DNA from: Entomortierella parvispora
Taxonomy: Eukaryota; Mortierellomycota; Mortierellomycetes; Mortierellales; Mortierellaceae
NCBI GenBank assembly: GCA_963573315.1
Contig: OY752145.1
Location: 1,736,001-1,800,000, forward strand
DNA: 64,000 nt
Reading direction: 5' to 3'
Below the pieces are notes generated by a model. The model was not told the DNA's origin. It was given only the letters and a program-made list of their open reading frames with translations, and did not search any database. Numbering within the stretch: position 1 is the first letter of the stretch; each line of letters starts with the position of its first letter. The translations under genes and the position numbers were made by a program. Positions 58,401-64,000 of this stretch are shown here, one piece after another.

Positions 58401-58879
58401 TGGAGCGCCAGACTGGTTTGCATTTGCTGTTGCTGTTGCATTGGCAGGGACATCTGCTGAGGGTGCATCTGGAGACCAGGTTGAGTCGACAGTGGCATCA
58501 AATGGGGCTGATGAGATGCCATCATGGGATGATGCATTTGCTGCTGCTGCTGCTGTTGCTGTTGCTGTTGTTGTAACATGTGCTGTTGCTGTTGGAGCTG
58601 AAGCTGTTGAATGTGAAGTTGCTGCTGCTGCAAAGGGGTTGGATTTTTCATGGCAGCGCGTTGCTGCATCAACTGCTGTTGTTGTTGAAACTGCTTTTGC
58701 TGCATCTGTTGGAGAATCAAGTGCTGCTGCTGCTGTTGCTGCTGCTGGAATTGCTGCTGGTGCTGCTGTTGTTGGGCAAACATATGCTGTTGCTGTTGCT
58801 GTTGCTGTTGTTGCTGATGTTGTTGCTGTTGCAGAGCGGCCATTTGCTGCAGATGCAGTGGTTGTTGTTGTTGCTGCAT
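55415..58879 (-). CDS. SS18/SSXT-domain-like polyglutamine coactivator
   Basis: Very Gln-rich nuclear protein of 1071 residues. Exons: 58193-58879, 58031-58113, 57879-57945 and 55415-57793. The N-terminal 229 residues are mostly polyGln with Met and Leu, then TTKPIDIDIDEQVVQA. The next two exons give LLELNKELICVCMDYQNSGL and YQARLQSTLSYLATWSE, which follow the SSXT (SS18) pattern: N-x-x-L-I-x-C-x-M-D-x-Q-N-x-G then YQ-x-x-L-x-x-N-L-x-Y-LA. SS18 is a SWI/SNF chromatin-remodelling subunit. The long last exon has Ala/Pro/Ser-rich and polyGln blocks and an acidic end. The intron between exons 2 and 3 starts GCAAGT (GC-AG); GT options break frame. The first ATG in frame is at 58879, so an upstream exon cannot be excluded. 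Confidence 0.72.
56190..56345 (+). repeat. CAG/CTG-type trinucleotide repeat (polyGln coding)
   Basis: Near-continuous TGT/TGC-TGT-type triplets encode more than 30 glutamines on the minus strand in the SS18-like gene. A second block lies at 58380-58880. Such repeats can vary in length. Confidence 0.85.
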
Positions 58880-59537
58880 GGCACCAGAAGGATCAGACGC
58901 AACAAGAAAAGGTGCCTGCACGAGTCGCAGGAAGAGGCCCTGAAGATTGTGTCCGCGGTCGAAAAGATGAAGATGAAGCGTGTCCGAGACGAGGCCGCTG
59001 TCAAGAGTCAGAGTTGGAGCGATCTATCCCGACTTGGCAGTGTGTTTTCACGGGCTCGTAATACGATGTCTATCCCGAGGTAGATGAGAGGGCGGATTGC
59101 TTTGCGAGCAAGGAAAAGGGAATGCAGCACTGGGCGGTGTTTGCACTCTCTCAAGTTCTGGTGGCGCTCGGCTCTCGAAGGCAGGGCAGCACGGCGAGAT
59201 TGAGGGAAAATACAAAAAAAGATGCGATCTGGGTCCAGATGGCACGGGGTTCTTGGAGCGGATGGGGCAGGAACTGGTCACCCACAAGGCAAAAGTAAGG
59301 TCTCGATGTCAAACGGTGGTTCTGGTCCGTTGGATGCGGCAAAAGAAGGGGGAAGCAGCAGAGGGCAAAGCAAGGATGACCTCGTGAGGGCAGGAGAAGG
59401 AAAGAGACAAGATGATGCATGCGCGCACACTTTGTTCCTCTGTGCTGTGTGGTGGCTTGCGGCGACTGTACTCCAGGTCTTTTAAAGTTTATTTCAGATT
59501 GTGTTATTTTTATACGAGGTTCTCTTATTTAATATCT
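58880..59537. other. Upstream of the SS18-like gene
   Basis: The stretch holds the SS18-like 5' region and the 3' side of the subtilisin gene. A plus-strand open frame at 58921-59083 (contains EEALKIVSAVEKMKMKRVRD, ends in a stop) looks coding-like but lies opposite the likely SS18-like leader. No clear gene. Confidence 0.4.
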
Positions 59538-61210
59538 TCACCAGGCCGAGTACTTGTCGTCGTCATGGCTGTTGTAGATAAGCAGGTTGGGGGTCCTGTA
59601 GTTGACGTCAGTGAGGACATCACGCGTGGCTCGTTCCTTCAGCAGGGCCTTCATGGCCTTGGGGGTGATAGGTCCCGAATGGAACCCAGAGCTACTCTCG
59701 GGGGCCAAAGATAGATAATAGGCGACCAGGCCCGCGACGTGAGGACTAGCCATCGACGTGCCCGAAATTGTCCTCTTTGCGTTCTTGAACCCAATCCAAG
59801 TCGACTCAATATCCTTACCAGGTCCAAAAATGTCAACACAGGGACCGTGGTTCGAGAAGTATGCCCTGGAGTCATCCCTAGACGAAGCACCCACTGTAAT
59901 GGCCGCCTCGACGCCTGCCGGGGAGTAATTGCAGGCGTCACGATCGTCGTTTCCGGCTGCAACCGCAAAGTGGAGACCCTGGCCAACAGCATTCGCCACT
60001 GCGGCATCCAATGGACGTGACTTGCCACCACCAAGGGACATGTTGGCAACTGAACCCTTGTACTTTCCTCCCTGCTGACTTCTCAACTTCAAATGACCTT
60101 GGATGGCAAAGTCAACTCCAGCAACAACGTCAGACATGGTGCCAGATCCGTTGGACCTCAACACTTTCACGGCCACGATATCGGCCTTCTTGGAGACTCC
60201 ATAGGCTGCACTACCAATGGTGCCGGCACAGTGTGTTCCATGGCCATTGTCATCCGTATCGGGATCTCCCTTGGGAATTGTAGCGCCCCAGGTGGCTCGA
60301 CCTTGGAATTGGTCATGTTTAACAAAAATTCCCGTGTCGATCACAAAAACCGTGACGCCGTCGCCGCCCTTGGGGTTATGAATGTACTTTCGGTAGTTCT
60401 TGAGCGTCAGCGTCTTGCGATGTGAGATACGCGCCAGTCCCCAAGGCGCATCTTTCTGAACTTCGGAAGTGTACACCATTTGATCCCGCTCGACGTAAGC
60501 GACCTAGTGTTGTCATTGAGGATGGATATGAGGTCAGGTTGTTCTTCTGCTGCTTCTCAGGGGGTAGTTAGGGGGGCCGAGGAAAAAAAGGAAAGGGGGC
60601 GGGAGGTTCGTGTTTCGCGGGCACGAACTCGTCCGTAAATGGGTTGCATTTGTGCGCCACAGCAGGACGCAACTGTGTGACACTATCGAACGCGGAAAGA
60701 AAAGTGGGTGTGCATGTATCCACATGTGTGTGTATCTATGCTGCGCTCTCCCGTGACAAAATCGAGGGGGTGAACTTCCAAGCAGGAGCCTTCCTGCCGA
60801 GGAAAAAAAGAGAAAAAACTTACGTCTGGGTGCAAACGAATCTCCTCAAGGACCTCAGGACCAAAGCGACCAGCCAATCCCTGGAACGAGCCCATGTCAT
60901 AGACATGACGCACTCCTGCTTCATCTTCGTCGAACGACGAGGCCCATGAACTATGGCGGTGAAGGGACTGGACCCAAGAGGACTGTTCCTTGGCCTTTGT
61001 TCCGCTCTTGAACACCACAAAGTAAGCGTCCGGGATAATGTCACCTTCTGTAGGTGCGATAAGGGGTGCCATTGAGGCCTCACTCTCGGAACAGTGGATC
61101 ATCTTCGAGAAGATGCTTGATGGTGGAGGCAGGACAAAGCCGGTGACGACGGCGGAACTTCCAGCCAGCAAAAGAAAGGCCGCAGCAACGGTTGAGAGTC
61201 TTGGAAGCAT
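59538..61210 (-). CDS. Secreted subtilisin-like serine protease (S8, proteinase K type)
   Basis: Extracellular or vacuolar endopeptidase. Two exons (60824-61210 and 59538-60503) give 450 residues. The N-terminus has a signal peptide (VAAAFLLLAGSSAVVTGFVL). An inhibitor I9 prodomain with DAYFVVFKSGT and VRHVYDMGSFQGLAGRFG follows. The mature domain has catalytic Asp185 (VFVIDTGIF), His217 (GHGTHCAGT) and Ser379 (GTSMASPHVAGLV), with oxyanion Asn in AAGNDD. Intron GTAAGT sits between the prodomain and VAYVERDQ. Family members digest protein outside the cell or in the vacuole. Length fits S8A of fungi. Confidence 0.95.
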
Positions 61211-61622
61211 CGGATAGAAGGAGCGGGGTTGGTGTTGGAGCGAGAAGAGGGTGTAAGGTGTGGTTGTAGATGTGGAACTGGGAAAGAAAAGAAAACGGGG
61301 AAAGCGAAGAAGGCAATTGTTATCAGGCCGCCCCTTTAGCTTGAAAGAAGAAAAAAAAAGTCAAGCCCAACTTGGGTCGCGTGTCGCTCTCATTTCTCCA
61401 TCCGGAAGCGTGACCCCATGACGCGGAGCGCGAGCATAGACGCGTCATGTCCCACGGCGCCGCAAATTAATACAGAACGGATGCCTGGGTGTAACGGGTA
61501 TGGTCATCAACTGTTTATTACACAACTTTTGAAGTGGTATTATGGTAAAAAATGCAAAGGGTAACTAGGTGACATGAGTGTTAGATAAAAAATGATGCAG
61601 TTCTGTCTTGAGATAGAGGGGA
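61211..61622. other. Spacer between MFS and subtilisin genes
   Basis: Both flanking genes are on the minus strand. This is the subtilisin promoter side and the MFS 3' side. No gene or strong repeat seen. Confidence 0.5.
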
Positions 61623-63582
61623 TTAAGCCATTTCAACAGTCAACTCTGGCTTTGCGGGAGCTCCTTGATTGGCGTTCGTCTTGAGCTCCTTGTGCTGGAT
61701 GAAGCAGCTAGAAATAAAGGCCAGGCCACAGAAGCCCACGCAGCAGTAGAAGGCGTAGCGAAGCGCATAGACGTATCCGTCATAGATCAGATCTCTCTGC
61801 GCGAGCGTATAATTGATGAGCAGAGTGTAGTCTTGACCGACAAGAAGGACCTGGGGATCACCAGGAAAGTTCTTCTCGAGATTATCCGTGAGCTTGTTAT
61901 TGAAAACGGATCCCACAATAGCGACACCTGAATAGTTGTAAAGAACAAGAGAATGCGATTAGTCATTGATATGAGGCTTGGTATATCTCCTAGGATCTTT
62001 GAAGAACCTACCGAAAACTTGACCAAGAGTTCTCACGAATTGAACGGAGGTCGTGACGGTGGCCATGTACTTTGGCTTAACAGCGGCCTGTACAGCCAAT
62101 GTGGATGACTGCATAGTGAATCCCATACCGAGACCACAAACAAGCAGGACAAAGATGGTAACAACACGATGGGTGTCCTTGTTGAAAACGATGCACAGAG
62201 CAGCTCCAGCCGTGAAAAGAACGTTTCCGACAGCTGGGAAGAAGTGGTAGGAACCGCGCTTGAGCACCCAGATACCAGAAGAAATGGAGGTGATGACAAT
62301 TCCGACGACAAAGGGGACAGTCTCGAGACCTCCGACTGTGGCAGACTCGCCTTTGACGACCTGGAAGTAAATGGGCAGATAAAACAGGATTCCAAAGAAG
62401 GACATGCCACTGAAGAACAAGGAGCCGTAAGTCGACCACAGATTACGGATCTTGTACAGGTGAATGGGAACAATGGGTTCATTGGGAACCCTCCACTCGA
62501 ACAAGATAAAGAAGCCAGCGAAAGCCAAGCCGCCGCACAAAAGTCCAATGACTTTGGCAGACTTCCAAGGGTAGGTCGTACCGCCCCAGCTGAGACCTAG
62601 CACGATCATACCGACGGTGCCAAGGAGAATGATCGATCCCCAGAAATCAATACGCTTGATCTTGTCCCCCATTGACCCCTTGGGCGTGGGCAAGTCCAAG
62701 TTAACGATGATGAAAAGCATCGAGATGGCGCCGAAGGGCAAGTTGATCCAGAAAGACCAGCGCCAAGTCAAGTGATCAGCGAAAGCACCTCCGAGCAATG
62801 GTCCAATAACCGAGGAAAGGGAAAATATGGCACCGATGAAGCCAATGTACTTGCCACGCTCACGCATGTCCAACATGTCCGAGAGGATAACAAACTATTT
62901 AAGGAAACAATACGGGAAGTGTCAGGTCAAATCAAATAAGATTCAGTTGGTTGAAGCAAGCACCATTGGGCACGGGCACACTTACCACCATGGCCATCAA
63001 ACCTCCAGCTCCAATACCAGCCACTCCTCTTCCGAGGATCAACATTGTCATCGTCGTAGCCCATCCAGCGATGGCCGATCCTGCCAGGAACATAACATTG
63101 GCAAAGAGCATCACCGCTTTGCGTCCAAAAATATCGGAGAGCTTGCCGTACATAGGCTGGAAAGCTGTGCTAGTCATCATGTAGGCTGTTGCCAGCCAAG
63201 AGATATCGCCCAAGGAATGGAATGACCGAGTAATGGCTGGAATACTTGTAGAAACGATGATCTGATCTAAACTTGCCAAGAAGACGCAAAGAGACAGCCT
63301 GCAGGGGGAAGAGGGGGGAAGAGAAGGTTGTTAGAATGAGCCGGTAGCAATTACACGCTGCGATCGTGAGCAAAAGACGTACGCGATCATGATCAGCACA
63401 AACTGTCTGGTAGGAGGCTTATGGTAAAGATGCACAGGGGCAGGGGCTTCAGAGGCAGTGACGGAGGAATGATCCTCCTCTTTCCCGTCTACGATGGGGA
63501 TCGATGTAGTTGAGGACGAGACAGGCACACTGGTCTCGTCAACCTCCTGTTTGTGGTCATAGGCGGCGGTTGTGGACGCCAT
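61623..63582 (-). CDS. MFS transporter, DHA2 drug:proton antiporter type
   Basis: Multidrug or toxin exporter of the 14-spanner DHA2 family in the plasma membrane. Four exons: 63383-63582, 62986-63298, 62012-62894 and 61623-61927, for 566 residues. The N-terminus is polar with Ser and Pro. LASLDQIIVSTSIPAI in helix 1, WLATAYMMTSTAFQPMYGKL (motif A, with SDIFGRK), GRGVAGIGAGGL, SLSSVIGPLLGGAFADHLTW (motif C) and WRWSFWINLPFGA all match the DHA2 pattern. Helices of the second half end GFCGLAFISSCF. The substrate is not shown; azole or mycotoxin export is typical of the family but only a guess here. Exons keep one frame with GT-AG borders. It is the last gene in the window. Confidence 0.93.
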
Positions 63583-64000
63583 TTGAAACGTGGTATGAGG
63601 GGAGCTACAGGCTCTTTGGGACAGCAAGAATGGCGAGGGTGAGGAAGGGTTGGAAGGAGCGGCTGACACTTGACACTCAAAGCAAGTGAACCTCAGTGGC
63701 AAGAAAGAAAAAATGAACAAAAAGCGGGAAGTGGAGAACAATGGTGAAGAAGTCGGTGGGTGGTGGGTGAAGGAGCCCTATTTATTCCCTCCCCTCCCCT
63801 CCTCGTTTCCCTCCCCCCCCTCCTGCCTTCTTCTGCCAGCCGGCTGGCGTACAGGACCACTCGAACGTGGAGCCACATTGCGCACACGCAATTCAACGCT
63901 CAACAAGGGACTTTATCCCGAATAGAGTTGCTCAGTCCAAAAAAGTCATTTTTTCGCTCTGCGCTTTCTTTCTTTCTTAGGCTCGATTGAATTCAGTCCG
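63583..64000. other. Upstream of the MFS gene, window end
   Basis: Probably MFS promoter with C/T-rich runs near 63780-63835. No gene recognised. Confidence 0.5.

Overview
The window is nuclear DNA of a filamentous, early-diverging fungus. Genes are intron-rich, with short GT-AG introns mostly of 50-180 bp, and are packed on both strands with few repeats. The set includes a Rieske protein, an AspA/Cdc11-type septin, Opi1, Bre1 and Nap1, together with a decayed Crinkler (CRN) effector gene, a NELF-A-like elongation factor and very glutamine-rich regulators. CRN genes plus this set suggest Mortierellomycota/Mucoromycota, probably a Mortierella relative. That placement is inference from gene content. 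Gene models were built by hand: introns were placed where GT-AG (or, where stated, GC-AG or other) borders restore one continuous frame, and in nearly every model the exon lengths add up to a whole number of codons.

Layout. 1-4.0 kb: 3' end of a polyQ gene, V-ATPase subunit f, and the Rieske iron-sulfur protein on the minus strand. 4.4-6.6 kb: mitochondrial methionyl-tRNA synthetase, divergent from Rieske. 6.8-16.4 kb: a minus-strand block holding the tRNA adenosine deaminase TAD2, a SANT/Myb gene broken by an in-frame TAG, the PP2A activator PTPA, a septin and the H2B ubiquitin ligase BRE1. 17-19.5 kb: an unrecognised reading region and an RTA1-like membrane protein. 21.4-26.3 kb: a secreted type-B carboxylesterase facing a secreted lipase. 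26.3-29.9 kb: no convincing gene. 29.9-35.3 kb: an RRM/zinc-knuckle RG-rich RNA-binding protein, NAP1 and a nuclear acidic FKBP. 35.4-37.3 kb: the CRN pseudogene. 38.9-43.5 kb: OPI1 and ribosomal protein eL27. 43.7-51.6 kb: the RAD17 checkpoint clamp loader, divergent from an 18-exon USP35/USP38-like deubiquitinase. 51.8-64 kb: tRNA-Asp, CMC2, NELF-A-like, an SS18/SSXT-like polyQ protein, a secreted subtilisin and a 14-spanner MFS transporter.

Many genes act in chromatin and transcription (BRE1, NAP1, FKBP, OPI1, NELF-A, SS18-like) or in mitochondrial respiration and translation (Rieske, MetRS, CMC2). These are ordinary housekeeping neighbours rather than one operon-like system. I found no CRISPR array, integrated virus or intact transposon. 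The most unusual items are the eL27 gene, whose conserved coding sequence is interrupted by a 539-bp insert with no GT-AG border at the position family conservation demands (it reads as AT-AC), a fungal NELF-A homologue, the SANT gene with an amber codon, very short or very small splicing units, and the decayed CRN gene.
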